DNA of 64,000 nucleotides, from contig NZ_CP150637.1 in assembly GCF_038500265.1 (NCBI RefSeq), forward strand, positions 5,001 to 69,000, read 5' to 3'. This document shows positions 1-9,863 of this stretch, piece by piece (the stretch's first letter is position 1; the number at the start of each line of letters is the position of its first letter). Origin of the DNA: Ignatzschineria larvae DSM 13226 (GTDB lineage: Bacteria > Pseudomonadota > Gammaproteobacteria > Cardiobacteriales > Wohlfahrtiimonadaceae). The notes beneath the pieces were generated by a model that did no database searches, was not told where the DNA came from, and saw only the letters and a program-made list of their open reading frames with translations. Made by a program: the position numbers and the translations under genes.

Positions 1-848
<848 letters not shown>

Positions 849-996
849 ATATAATAGGTCTTAGACAATTTGTCTTACAATGAGACATGAACGTTTCCAA
901 AGTTAAAACGAAGAATACAGTCTACTTGCTGTTACTAACCAACTAATCAAATTTATTCGTGAGTGGAGTATTTAATACTTCAAACACAAACCAGTT

Positions 997-1113
997 TTCC
1001 TGGAGACAATAGCGCTATGGAACCACCTGATCCCGTCCCGAACTCAGAAGTGAAACGTAGCAGCGCCGATGGTAGTGTGGGAGTTCCCATGTGAGAGTAG
1101 GTCATTTCCAGGG
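997..1113 (+). rRNA. rrf: 5S ribosomal RNA
   Basis: About 117 bases with the conserved 5S core CCGAACTCAGAAGTGAAAC and GCGCCGATGGTAGTGTGGG. The ends TCCTGG and CCAGG pair to form helix I. It lies 148 bases after 23S, as expected for the end of an rRNA operon, and is followed by a strong terminator. Exact ends are estimated from the terminal helix. Confidence 0.95.
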
Positions 1114-1123
1114 CTTAATACAG

Positions 1124-1156
1124 AAACCCCTAGTTCAGTGAACTAGGGGTTTTTCT
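1124..1156 (+). terminator. rRNA operon intrinsic terminator
   Basis: Perfect stem AAACCCCTAGTTC / GAACTAGGGGTTT with a short loop, followed by TTTTCTTTT. It sits ten bases after 5S and ends the rRNA transcript. Confidence 0.9.
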
Positions 1157-1348
1157 TTTGTGGGAAAATTTTAAAAAAATCAACTTAGTAACTTATTTTT
1201 ATCAAAATAAGGGATAAAAGTTACTTTATAAGGAGAATTTTATCAGGGGAGTTTTATAAAGGAAGTATCTTATTGGGCTTGTTCCGTGAGAAGCGCAATC
1301 CCACTTTGTGCTGAAAGTAGCTGGGTGTATTGAGCAACTTTTGTTGGT

Positions 1349-1477
1349 AAAGTCAATTGGGTTTAAAAAAATGGTTTTAAACCGCTATTGGGGGGGAGTT
1401 AAAAGAAGATAAAACTGTATTCAACAACACTTGCAAGATGCCGCACGAAATGGGCTTATCTTGAAACGATCTTACTA
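1349..1477 (+). repeat. MITE-like element, copy A (degenerate)
   Basis: Diverged member of the TAGTAA-ended family found six times in the window. The left end (TAAAGTCAATTGGGTTTAA) is a mutated form of the terminal repeat. The interior GCTATTG..TTCAACAACACTTGCAAGATGCCG matches the long subtype, and the right end GGGCTTATCTTGAAAC..TTACTA matches the family's other end and is followed by TA. The central GCCGGCGCATCGG part is deleted. It fills most of the 350-base gene-free gap between the rRNA terminator and the convergent ftsB gene; nothing else is seen in that gap. Confidence 0.7.
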
Positions 1478-1505
1478 TATCTTCTATGAGTGAGTAATAA
1501 GTATC

Positions 1506-1814
1506 TTATTTTTGATTACTCTCATCACTATCCGCAGGAATAACATGGAAGAAAGTTTCATCTTCTTTAATCAGCCCTAAATGCTTACGAGCTAATTCTT
1601 CTCTTGCGCCATAATTATATTTAATGCCATTAATCACTTGGCGAATATGATTGTTTTGATTGAGGAGTTCTTGATTTTGTTGTTGTAATTGTTCTAAAGA
1701 GGCTTGCAATGCATCTAGTTTTTTACGCCCGCTCTCTTCGTCAAACCAGGTCTGTTTGATGAGAATTCCTAAGATTAGGAGAAGGATAATGAGCAGAAGA
1801 TGCATTAACTTCAT
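1506..1814 (-). CDS. ftsB: Cell division protein FtsB
   Basis: Small bitopic divisome protein of 102 residues that bridges FtsQ and FtsL at the division septum. A short cytoplasmic N-terminus leads into one membrane segment (about residues 4-20, LLLIILLLILGILI), then a periplasmic coiled coil with many Leu and Gln (about residues 30-65) and the family's conserved end (GAREELARKHLGLIKEDETFFHVI). Length matches E. coli FtsB (103). The ribosome binding site is weak; an alternative start is Met4. It is transcribed away from prfA, which begins 90 bases upstream on the other strand. In enterics ispD follows ftsB; here an rRNA operon lies downstream, so the usual ftsB-ispD link is broken. Confidence 0.9.
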   Translation of the reverse strand: MKLMHLLLIILLLILGILIKQTWFDEESGRKKLDALQASLEQLQQQNQELLNQNNHIRQVINGIKYNYGAREELARKHLGLIKEDETFFHVIPADSDESNQK

Positions 1815-1904
1815 ATTTGATCATTTCGCATTGTACGAAAGCCTTTAGATTTGAGATAATAAGCGATAAAATCTTGAACCACTTATTATAGCGTAAAGTA
1901 ACGA

Positions 1905-2993
1905 ATGAAAGACAGTATAATTGCAAAATTAGAAGAATTAAAAGAGCGTTTAGAAGAAGTTTCCCATCTTCTCTCTGACCCGGAAGTCATTAATAACAAT
2001 AATAAATTTAGAGAGCTCTCGCAAGAGTATGCGCATTTAGATCCTGTTGTTGCTGAATTTAATGCTTGGAAAGCGAATGAAGAGGGGCTTGCCGAGATTA
2101 AAGAGATCTTTGATGGATCTGATAGTGAGCTTAAAGAGTTGGCGAAAGAAGAGCTTCCTATTTTAGAAGCTGAGAAAGAACGTTTAGAGAAATCGCTTAG
2201 TGTCTTACTGTTACCTACAGATCCTTTTGATGATAGCAATATCTTCCTTGAAGTTCGTGCCGGAACCGGTGGTGATGAGGCTGCGATATTTGCGGGCGAT
2301 CTGCTTCGAATGTATATGCGTTATGCAGAAGAGCGCCGTTGGGGAGTTGAGTTAATCAGTGAGCACCATGGGGAGCACGGTGGTTATAAAGAGGTCATTG
2401 CTCGAGTAACAGGGCAAGGTGCTTATTCTCGTTTGAAATTTGAATCGGGGGCGCATCGGGTACAACGGGTTCCTGAGACAGAATCTCAAGGTCGGGTTCA
2501 TACTTCTGCGGCAACGGTGGCGATTTTACCAGAAATCCCTGAAACAGAGATGATTGAGATTAATCCTGCAGACCTTAAAATTGATACATTCCGTTCATCA
2601 GGGGCTGGTGGACAGCATGTTAATGTGACCGATTCCGCGATTCGAATTACCCATTTACCGACAGGGGTTGTGGTGGAATGTCAGGACGAGCGTTCTCAAC
2701 ATAAAAATAAAGCAAAAGCGATGAGTTTATTGGGTGCTCGTCTATTAGAAGCAGAGCGTGAGCGTGAGCAGAAAGAGATGAGCGAAAATCGCCGGAACTT
2801 AGTCGGTTCAGGGGATCGTTCTGAGCGAATTCGTACCTATAACTACCCACAAGGGCGTATTACAGATCATCGTATTAATCTTACGCTCTATAAATTAGAT
2901 GAAATTATGAATGGCGATCTTGATCAGGTGATTGAACCCTTGATTCAAGAAAATCAGGCAGATCTTCTTGCCGCAATAGGTGGAGATGAATAA
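1905..2993 (+). CDS. prfA: Peptide chain release factor 1
   Basis: RF1 recognises UAA and UAG stop codons in the ribosomal A site and triggers hydrolysis of peptidyl-tRNA. The 362-residue protein has the expected long N-terminal coiled-coil domain, the stop-codon recognition tripeptide of RF1 type (PxT, here PET at residues 190-192 in [15 protein letters not shown]), and the catalytic GGQ at residues 235-237 within [11 protein letters not shown]. Full length, with no frameshift. A CpdB-like gene follows after only 15 bases and is probably cotranscribed. The usual partner prmC, which methylates the GGQ glutamine and often follows prfA, is not in this window. Confidence 0.97.
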   Translation: MKDSIIAKLEELKERLEEVSHLLSDPEVINNNNKFRELSQEYAHLDPVVAEFNAWKANEEGLAEIKEIFDGSDSELKELAKEELPILEAEKERLEKSLSVLLLPTDPFDDSNIFLEVRAGTGGDEAAIFAGDLLRMYMRYAEERRWGVELISEHHGEHGGYKEVIARVTGQGAYSRLKFESGAHRVQRVPETESQGRVHTSAATVAILPEIPETEMIEINPADLKIDTFRSSGAGGQHVNVTDSAIRITHLPTGVVVECQDERSQHKNKAKAMSLLGARLLEAEREREQKEMSENRRNLVGSGDRSERIRTYNYPQGRITDHRINLTLYKLDEIMNGDLDQVIEPLIQENQADLLAAIGGDE

Positions 2994-3008
2994 TCTTCAA
3001 GGGTTATA

Positions 3009-4949
3009 ATGAAGCGTAGAGAGCAAGATCAATTACAGTTACGATTATTAGCAACGACCGATATTCATGGTTTTTACATGGACTATGATTATTATCGAGA
3101 TAAAGTTGCGCCTTATACAGGATTGATCTCACTTGCGACCTTGATTGATTCAGCGCGGTCAGAAGTATCGAATCATCTTCTCTTTGATAATGGCGATCTG
3201 CTACAAGGAGCACCAATGTCTGATTATCTACGGGAATATGCGTTAGAAGAAGAGCATCCTGCCTATACCCTTATGAATGCGATCGGATATGATGCGGCGA
3301 CTATTGGAAATCATGAGTTCAATTTTGGGGTTGATTATCTTAAAACGGTGTTAAAACAAGCGCAATTTCCCTATGTCAATGCGAATATTTGTGACCAAGA
3401 TGGTGAGCCTCTATTGCCTCGATCAGTAATATTAGAGCGAGAAATGGTGACTGATCAAGGTAAGAAAATCCTGCTAAAAATCGGTGTGACGGGTATTGTG
3501 CCGCCACAAGTGACCACTTGGGATAAAAATCATTTAGATGAGTATGCGTTAACAAACCCTGCTTTAGAGAGCTTTGATGCGGTAGAAGCTATTCAGAGAG
3601 AAGCGCTATTATTGCGTGAAGCCGGCGCCGATATTGTAGTTGCATTGGCACATACGGGAATCTCTCGCCGACCTTTTGAATCGGAAATGGAGAATAGTGG
3701 TTACTATATTGCTCAAATTCCAGAAGTAGATGCGCTTATTACGGGTCATCAACATCGCCGTTTTCCGTCAGAGAGTTTTCGATTTTCAGCGGATCTCGAT
3801 CAATCGGGGTATGACTCTTTAGGAATTGATGTTGCCAACGGTACGATTCTTGGAACCCCTGTTGTTATGCCCGGCTCTTGGGCTCGTTGGTTAGGGGTAA
3901 TTGATCTAAACTTAACATTCGAGCAAGATCAATGGATGGTTACAGAGGGCCGATCAGAGCTACGTTTTATTGAAGAAGATTGGCCTATTAATGGTCAAGT
4001 TAATCCCTATTATCGTTCTTTGATGCAAGATGCCCACGAAGCAATCCGAGCGATGATGAAAGTGCCGATCGGTGTATGTCAAACAGGTTTCTATAGCTAT
4101 CTATCGTTAATTCAAGATGACCACTGTATTCAGATTGTCGCAGATAGTCAGCGAGCAATGGCTGAGCAGTTGTTAGCATCAAAAGCGAAAGAGACTTATT
4201 TCCCGCGATATCCACTTCTCTCGGCAGTTCCTCTTTTTAAGGTGGGAAGCCGAAAAGATGACCCGAGTTATTTTACAGAGATTGATCCCGGGGAGCTCTA
4301 TTTTAAAGATGTTGCCGATCTCTATGTCTATCCTAATTATCTTGTAGTATTACAAATTAGTGGCGCTAATTTAAAAGAGTGGCTTGAATGTTGTGCAAGC
4401 ATCTATCATACAATTAATCCAGCAGCTGAAACGCCGCAACAGCTCATCAATTGGGCGCAATACCGACCTTACAACTTCGATATTATTAAAGGGATCGAAT
4501 ATCAGATTGATCCTTCGCAATTACCACGTTATGCCCCTGATCTCTCATTATTAAATGCAGAGACTGAACGTATTATGGAACTTCGTTATCAAGGAGCATT
4601 GATTAAACCGGAAGATCAATTCTATTTGGCAACCAACAGTTATCGAGCCTTAGTCGATCGTTTCCCAGGGGCAGGCAGCGGGCAGGTGGTCTGTGGAACG
4701 ATGATGGAGATTCCTGAAGTGATTCTCTCTTATATTCAGGCAACATCTCAACGGGGCGAGCTAAGAGTTGAGCCCGATTATAATTGGGAATTAGCGCTCT
4801 CAGCATTAGGAAATGCAAAATTACTATTTGAAACAGCCAATAGTGGCAAATCTCGGGCGATTATTGAACAACATTGTCATTATCCTATTCAATATGTCGG
4901 TGAAGATCCCGAGAAATTTGCGCTTTATCAGATTGATAGTGGTTCATAA
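3009..4949 (+). CDS. cpdB: CpdB-like 2',3'-cyclic-nucleotide phosphodiesterase / 3'-nucleotidase, no signal peptide
   Basis: 646-residue metallophosphoesterase of the 5'-nucleotidase superfamily, which in CpdB hydrolyses 2',3'-cyclic nucleotides and 3'-nucleotides. Metal-binding motifs of the N-terminal domain are all present: ATTDIHG (15-21), DNGD (60-63), GNHE (100-103) and GHQH (247-249). The C-terminal half is the substrate-binding 5'-nucleotidase domain. The CpdB subfamily feature DYDYYRD follows the first motif. Unlike the periplasmic enterobacterial enzyme, the first motif begins at residue 15 and there is no secretory leader; only five codons separate the start from the in-frame prfA stop, so no upstream extension is possible. 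The start is supported by AAGG seven bases upstream. Location is therefore inferred to be cytoplasmic. Confidence 0.85.
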   Translation: MKRREQDQLQLRLLATTDIHGFYMDYDYYRDKVAPYTGLISLATLIDSARSEVSNHLLFDNGDLLQGAPMSDYLREYALEEEHPAYTLMNAIGYDAATIGNHEFNFGVDYLKTVLKQAQFPYVNANICDQDGEPLLPRSVILEREMVTDQGKKILLKIGVTGIVPPQVTTWDKNHLDEYALTNPALESFDAVEAIQREALLLREAGADIVVALAHTGISRRPFESEMENSGYYIAQIPEVDALITGHQHRRFPSESFRFSADLDQSGYDSLGIDVANGTILGTPVVMPGSWARWLGVIDLNLTFEQDQWMVTEGRSELRFIEEDWPINGQVNPYYRSLMQDAHEAIRAMMKVPIGVCQTGFYSYLSLIQDDHCIQIVADSQRAMAEQLLASKAKETYFPRYPLLSAVPLFKVGSRKDDPSYFTEIDPGELYFKDVADLYVYPNYLVVLQISGANLKEWLECCASIYHTINPAAETPQQLINWAQYRPYNFDIIKGIEYQIDPSQLPRYAPDLSLLNAETERIMELRYQGALIKPEDQFYLATNSYRALVDRFPGAGSGQVVCGTMMEIPEVILSYIQATSQRGELRVEPDYNWELALSALGNAKLLFETANSGKSRAIIEQHCHYPIQYVGEDPEKFALYQIDSGS

Positions 4950-4971
4950 TCGGGATTTATTCATCAATCTG

Positions 4972-6357
4972 CTATGCCTGCTTTAATGCCGATTGATAGA
5001 GTGATGTCAGCTTTTCTGTGAGTGTTGTGAGGACTTTATCCCGTTTACTATCAATCATTCGGCCATTTTTCTCATAATATTCCGGATGTGCCCTGAGATA
5101 GCGATTATCGTGAATAAATGCTTGTAATGCCGACTGATCTTCTTTGAGATCTCTGATTTGATTGAGATAAATAGGTGTTAATTCAGCGTGGCTACGACCA
5201 CTTAAGGCTCCTACCATATAGAGCATTCGTGATAAGAGATGAGCAATGGCTTCATCATTGACGCAGAATGTTTCCAGATCTTGTAGATGATCCATTAGGG
5301 AGCTACCGTAATGTTTGAAAGAGGCCGCAAGTCCGCCAAGAATAGCTCCCGTTGCCGAAGCCGCACCTAGTGTTGTAAATCCTGCTAAAGCATCAATGCC
5401 GGCAAAGAGCCCTGCGCCAACACCTGCACCTTTGCCAAATTGCACAGAGAAATCGATGAGATTTTCACTCGTAAATAGTTCTTGCTCATATTGTGAGCCT
5501 TCAACGGCAACCGCAAAATAGGCGATATCTTCCTTGTTAAATTGATAACAATTGAGTAGGTTTTGTAGTGTTGATTGCTCTAATTTCTCAATGGATTGAT
5601 TGAGGGATTTCATAATTTTATCGGCATTCGTTCCCCGCTTTTTCTTGACTTGCAATGTCATTAAATTGAGGTAGAAGTTAGCGCAGAGCTCCATTGCCGT
5701 ATGAAACCGTGTTTGTTCAGCAATCTCTTCGAGCTGAATGTAAGCCATAATCTCTTGATAAAGTTCCGGAAACATAATAGCAATCTGCTCATAAAATCGA
5801 CGCTTTTGCGGTGGCATAATCGTATCAAATTCTAGATAATGATGAATACCGTGCGCTTTAAGATGTTGTTTCCAAATATCTAAATATTCCCCTTGGATAA
5901 AATTCAATATCGGGAGAATAGGGCGATGAGTTTTTTCAATGAGGGTTAATTCATCATCAAATTTAGGTAAAAAGGGAAGTCGGCAATCGACAATATAACA
6001 GGTCAGATCAGCTTCAAAGAGCTGCTTAATCACTTTCACTTCCTGCTCAAATTCAGCTTCGACTTCGGGATCATTGGCAAATCGCAGGAGATTATTAGCC
6101 TCTTCCATACGAGTACGTGAGGGATACTGGTTCTCTAAGAGATCTAATACGCCCATTGCATCTTCAATGCCGGGGGTATCGATATAGGTGAGTGTCAGTT
6201 GATCTGAAGAGCGTTTAATCTCGGCGACATCAATTGTGGTGGATGCTTCATTTCTCACTTCGCCAAAATTTCGCTCGCGCGTAATAGTGCGAATTAAGGA
6301 TGTCTTTCCTGTATTTGTATGACCGACAATTGCAATTTTTAAGATTTTACCACTCAT
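4972..6357 (-). CDS. Era-like membrane-associated GTPase with DUF3482
   Basis: 461-residue P-loop GTPase of the TrmE-Era-EngA-Septin class. G1 is GHTNTGKTS (12-20), a TT pair at 40-41 suits G2, and G3 is DTPG (60-63). A canonical NKxD G4 is absent: the expected place reads ILPILNFIQG, so nucleotide specificity is uncertain. The second half matches the DUF3482 type: a helical region, then a Gly/Ala-rich weakly hydrophobic stretch (about 305-350, rich in GxxxG) that could insert into or lie on membrane. It follows a DUF2868 membrane-protein gene by 66 bases, the pairing usual for these two families, and converges on the cpdB-like gene with 22 bases between stops. Function is unknown. Confidence 0.8.
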   Translation of the reverse strand: MSGKILKIAIVGHTNTGKTSLIRTITRERNFGEVRNEASTTIDVAEIKRSSDQLTLTYIDTPGIEDAMGVLDLLENQYPSRTRMEEANNLLRFANDPEVEAEFEQEVKVIKQLFEADLTCYIVDCRLPFLPKFDDELTLIEKTHRPILPILNFIQGEYLDIWKQHLKAHGIHHYLEFDTIMPPQKRRFYEQIAIMFPELYQEIMAYIQLEEIAEQTRFHTAMELCANFYLNLMTLQVKKKRGTNADKIMKSLNQSIEKLEQSTLQNLLNCYQFNKEDIAYFAVAVEGSQYEQELFTSENLIDFSVQFGKGAGVGAGLFAGIDALAGFTTLGAASATGAILGGLAASFKHYGSSLMDHLQDLETFCVNDEAIAHLLSRMLYMVGALSGRSHAELTPIYLNQIRDLKEDQSALQAFIHDNRYLRAHPEYYEKNGRMIDSKRDKVLTTLTEKLTSLYQSALKQA

Positions 6358-6422
6358 ATATCCCCCTGTAACTCAAGGCTCTATTATGCCATAAATAGCA
6401 TAGTAATAGGGTTAAGAATCAG

Positions 6423-7589
6423 CTATTGAGGCTTGGGCGTAACCCGTAAAATCTCATTTTCATAAAGATTGGGCTGTAATTTTGCTTGCCACTCTTTGAG
6501 TCGGGATTGGTCATTCCCTTCGAGTAGAATAATTTCATTATTTAAAGAGAGATTAAGAAGCGTATAGATTCGGCGTAGTAAGCTCCGATCCGGTGTGAGC
6601 TCACTATCAATATAGAGTATTAAACTCACAAGCGGTGCCTGTTCTAAAGCTTGTTGTAATGCGCTAAAGGCTTTTCGATCATTAATCACCTTAATATTAT
6701 GGGGTAAGGGATAGGCATAATCGAGTGCTACCTCCATTTGATGCTCTCCTTGCGTAATGGTTTTCACAGGTCGCACTGTTTGCGGGCGTGCTTTGGCCGG
6801 GTCAACAATCTGTGTGAGTGTTTGAGTCACGCTTGCAACCGTCGGTGGCATAATCTGCCGATGTCGGCGATAGGGAATATAAGCGCAGAGAAAGAAGATC
6901 AATCGAGGAATCAGTCCATAATAGAGAATCATCAGAATGACCCATTTTGCCCACATTGCATTTTCAATGGCTGAGGGCGTACTATTGAGGCTATGTTCAA
7001 TGATTTCCGGAGTAATTAAGGATTGATGAAAAAAGCTTGGCAGATAATCTAATACCGCAATAATCTGATAATAGAGTCCATTCTCTTGTGGAAAGAGCGT
7101 GCTGTAGAGATGAAACTCATATTGTTTGAGGGTAAATTGAAAAAAGAGACTGACAATCAGCGCAATAAAGATCACAAGCCAAGAGAAGTGCATTACGGAT
7201 TTCATTAATCGCATTAATTGTGCTGTATCAGCTTCACTTAAAGCGGGGTTGATTCTTGTCGGCGTTGCTGATTGATCACCCTGTATACGGTGTTGGAGTT
7301 TCCTAATCTGTCTTTGTAATAGTAATAATAGGTCAGAAAAGAGTGAGTGTTTCCGAATGAGTGCAAAGATTAAAAAGAGATAAGAGGGAATTAAAATGCC
7401 TAATACCAGTGCAATCGGGTGAATAGGGGAAGAGAGCAGTGCACCGCTGCCACTGATAGTAATAAAGATTAAGAGAATTGCAAAGAGTGTAATCACCGTT
7501 TTTGAGGGACGAAGAGAAACAGCGCCCACCTGATTGATGAGCATTGTTTTATGATCCGTTAGTTGAGAACGATTATTCGACGCGCTCAT
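6423..7589 (-). CDS. DUF2868 family membrane protein
   Basis: 388-residue integral membrane protein. Hydrophobic segments lie at about residues 32-54, 57-78, 134-153 and 210-232. A basic stretch (about 80-110) separates the second and third, and the C-terminal 150 residues form a soluble domain ending in an alternating-hydrophobic part (VSLILYIDSELTPDRSLLRR..NEIILLEG). The overall plan and the neighbouring DUF3482 GTPase fit the DUF2868 family, which has no established function. It overlaps the end of the NfeD gene by 17 bases, which implies translational coupling with the slipin/NfeD pair upstream. Confidence 0.7.
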   Translation of the reverse strand: MSASNNRSQLTDHKTMLINQVGAVSLRPSKTVITLFAILLIFITISGSGALLSSPIHPIALVLGILIPSYLFLIFALIRKHSLFSDLLLLLQRQIRKLQHRIQGDQSATPTRINPALSEADTAQLMRLMKSVMHFSWLVIFIALIVSLFFQFTLKQYEFHLYSTLFPQENGLYYQIIAVLDYLPSFFHQSLITPEIIEHSLNSTPSAIENAMWAKWVILMILYYGLIPRLIFFLCAYIPYRRHRQIMPPTVASVTQTLTQIVDPAKARPQTVRPVKTITQGEHQMEVALDYAYPLPHNIKVINDRKAFSALQQALEQAPLVSLILYIDSELTPDRSLLRRIYTLLNLSLNNEIILLEGNDQSRLKEWQAKLQPNLYENEILRVTPKPQ

Positions 7590-8022
7590 AATTTAAGGTA
7601 TTTCCTGTTACTTTGGTAATACGAATTTTGCTACCTGCCGGGATATTTTCTCCGGCAATACGCCATACCGAATCCCCTAAAGGCAAGCGACCTTCGCCCT
7701 CTTCAACCGCCGTTGTAATCGTATAAATTTTGCCAATATATTCCGCACCACGAACTTGATTAGGATCTTGTGAGCGGATATCTTTTTCCCCACGTTTATA
7801 GGTTTTGATACCAATGAGCACAGTGATAATTGAGAAAATTGCGAAAAGCAGAATCTGCACCATTACAGAAAAGGTGAAAAAGTGAAGCAGCGCCCCTACA
7901 ATGAGCGCTGCTATACCTAGCCAAAATAGGAAAACGCCGGGAACCAACATTTCAAGTAATATCAAAATAGCGCCGAGAATCAGCCACACCATCATAGGAC
8001 TAAAACTTGAAAATAGGGACAT
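7573..8022 (-). CDS. NfeD family protein (QmcA partner, YbbJ-like)
   Basis: 149 residues: two or three membrane segments in the first 75 (MVWLILGAILILLEM, FLFWLGIAALIVGALL, ILLFAIFSIITVLIGI), then a small soluble domain of the NfeD OB-fold type containing GKIYTITTAVEEGEGRLPLGDSVWRI. NfeD proteins pair with SPFH/slipin proteins and are thought to help form membrane microdomains. Here the slipin gene ends two bases upstream of this start, the same arrangement as qmcA-ybbJ in E. coli. No protease domain is present, so this is the short form. Confidence 0.88.
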   Translation of the reverse strand: MSLFSSFSPMMVWLILGAILILLEMLVPGVFLFWLGIAALIVGALLHFFTFSVMVQILLFAIFSIITVLIGIKTYKRGEKDIRSQDPNQVRGAEYIGKIYTITTAVEEGEGRLPLGDSVWRIAGENIPAGSKIRITKVTGNTLNYERVE

Positions 8023-8024
8023 TA

Positions 8025-8942
8025 TTACGACTCCTTACCTGCATTTTTAACTAATTCAGCAATACCTGCAATAGAACCTACCACGCTTGCAGATTCCATC
8101 GGCATCATAATGATCTTACCATTATCACTCTCAGCAATTTTGCCAAAAGCTTCCACATATTTTTGTGCAACGAAGTAGTTGACGGCTTGAATATCACCCT
8201 CTCTAATGGCTTGAGAAACCATCAGTGTCGCATTTGCTTCCGCTTCTGCTAAGCGCTCTCTCGCTTCTGCTTCTAAAATGGCCGCTTGTTTTTTACCTTC
8301 AGCCGCTAAAATGGCAGATTGTTTCTCCCCTTCTGATTTGAGAATCTCAGCTTCTCGAATCCCTTGTGCTTCTAAGATTGCAGCCCGTTTTTCCCGCTCT
8401 GCTTTCATCTGTTTCGCCATTGAATCCACGAGATCTTTAGGGGGTTCAATATCTTTAATTTCAATACGAGTGACTTTAACACCCCAAGGTTCTGTCGCGT
8501 GATCGACGACCGCTAAGAGGCTTGCATTGATCTCATCTCGTTTTGAGAGTAGCTCATCAAGATCCATAGAACCCATTACGGTACGGATATTGGTCATTGT
8601 GAGATTCAGGATCGCTGAACCTAAATTATTCACAGCATAAGCTGCTCGTGCTGCATCGTTAATTTGGAAGAAGACAACACCATCGACACGCACCATCGCA
8701 TTATCTTTGGTGATCACCGCTTGAGAGGGAACATCGGCAACATTTTCCATCATATTGATTTTATGGCCAATACGATCGAAAAATGGCACGATGAAAGAGA
8801 TCCCCGGTGTGATCGTTTTACGGTAGCGACCAAAGCGCTCAACGGTATATTCACTACCTTGAGGAACCATCTTAATTCCAAGGAAGATCATTAAAACGGC
8901 AATAGCCGCAATGATCAAGACTAAAATCATACCTGTACTCAT
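8025..8942 (-). CDS. qmcA: SPFH/Band 7 slipin, QmcA-like
   Basis: Membrane-anchored slipin of 305 residues, the same length as E. coli QmcA. An N-terminal membrane anchor (about 5-24, [18 protein letters not shown]) is followed by the SPFH domain (about 25-185, with [22 protein letters not shown]) and then a long Ala/Glu/Lys-rich coiled coil (about 190-250, repeats of AILEAEG) that drives oligomerisation. Family members scaffold membrane microdomains and influence membrane protease quality control. It is the first gene of a likely four-gene operon with NfeD, DUF2868 and DUF3482 (GTPase) genes. The 320-base gap upstream separates it from erpA. Confidence 0.92.
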   Translation of the reverse strand: MSTGMILVLIIAAIAVLMIFLGIKMVPQGSEYTVERFGRYRKTITPGISFIVPFFDRIGHKINMMENVADVPSQAVITKDNAMVRVDGVVFFQINDAARAAYAVNNLGSAILNLTMTNIRTVMGSMDLDELLSKRDEINASLLAVVDHATEPWGVKVTRIEIKDIEPPKDLVDSMAKQMKAEREKRAAILEAQGIREAEILKSEGEKQSAILAAEGKKQAAILEAEARERLAEAEANATLMVSQAIREGDIQAVNYFVAQKYVEAFGKIAESDNGKIIMMPMESASVVGSIAGIAELVKNAGKES

Positions 8943-8983
8943 AATGAATTAATATCCTTTTAATTGCCTAAAACAGGGTATTG

Positions 8984-9020
8984 AAAAAAACACCTACATC
9001 TTTCATAGAGATAGGTGTTT
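8984..9020 (-). terminator. Terminator between erpA and qmcA
   Basis: On the minus strand, stem AAACACCTATCT / AGATGTAGGTGTTT with a short loop followed by seven T. It would end the erpA transcript before the qmcA operon begins. The rest of the gap (9021-9263) is very AT-rich and shows no open frame of note. Confidence 0.7.
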
Positions 9021-9263
9021 ATATCTCCAATTGTTAGTATAAAGAATATTACGAACAATAGGGAATAGATTTTATCAGAAAATAGAATAAAGATAGAATA
9101 TTATCATTAAAATAATAATGTCTATTTTTAGATAAACGCTAAAATAATGATAGAAATAAATATTGAGATAAGTACTCAAATGATCCGTTTATAAATATTT
9201 CTCACTATTATATAAGTATCAGAATTATTTTAGCTGATGATTCAATCGGTATTAATGATGTGA

Positions 9264-9608
9264 TTAGGCGCTAAAAGAGTTACCACAACCACAAGTTGTC
9301 GTTGCATTAGGGTTACGAATGACAAATTGCTCGCCTTGAAGATCGTTCACATAATCGATCTCAGCACCGACTAAGTATTGATAGCTTAAAGGATCAACTA
9401 AAAGCGTCACTTCTTGATTAACTACTTCTACATCGCCTTCTTCGACTTCATTGGCAAATGCAAAACCATATTGGAAACCTGAGCAACCGCCGCCTTGAAT
9501 ATAGACGCGAAGTTTCAGCGATGGATCACCTTCTTGTTCAATTAGGCTTTTCACTTTAAGCGCTGCTGAATCTGTGAAATTAATGCCTGTATCATCGATC
9601 ATCGACAT
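9264..9608 (-). CDS. erpA: Iron-sulfur cluster insertion protein ErpA
   Basis: A-type Fe-S carrier that delivers clusters to essential enzymes, including IspG/IspH and respiratory complexes such as complex I. At 114 residues it equals E. coli ErpA. The three ligand cysteines are Cys42 (GGGCSGF), Cys106 and Cys108 (TTTCGCG). The start is supported by AAGGAG seven bases upstream. A good -10 hexamer TATAAT reads on the minus strand at 9649-9654, but no convincing -35 could be paired with it. Monocistronic, between aspS and qmcA. Confidence 0.95.
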   Translation of the reverse strand: MSMIDDTGINFTDSAALKVKSLIEQEGDPSLKLRVYIQGGGCSGFQYGFAFANEVEEGDVEVVNQEVTLLVDPLSYQYLVGAEIDYVNDLQGEQFVIRNPNATTTCGCGNSFSA

Positions 9609-9801
9609 AGTGTTCTCCTTGAATGAAAATAGTTCAAATTTGTCCTCTATTATAGCCTAGATTTCAATTCTTCGGGATACTTTTGCCGGTATTTGTAATG
9701 ATTCTCGATATAGAGGCGCCCAAATGGTGTTCTTTGTAGAGATGGTAGGAAACGGTATTTTGCATTTGGCATTTTATACGCTGCTTTGAGTATATCAGAG
9801 C

Positions 9802-9836
9802 AAAAAAATACCAACAGCGCTTAATGCTGTTGGTAT
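9802..9836 (-). terminator. aspS intrinsic terminator
   Basis: On the minus strand, a perfect 12-bp stem ATACCAACAGCA..GCTGTTGGTAT followed by seven T, 27 bases after the aspS stop. Confidence 0.88.
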
Positions 9837-9863
9837 CTCTTATATCGATGACACTAGAGGATG

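Noticed and set aside
849-996. Possible tRNA in the 23S-5S spacer
   Set aside because: No cloverleaf, T-loop (GGTTCRANYCC) or CCA end could be found.
9080-9190. Fur-box-like sequence near erpA/qmcA (AATGATAAT stretches)
   Set aside because: The gap is so AT-rich that partial GATAAT matches are expected; no full 19-bp palindrome.
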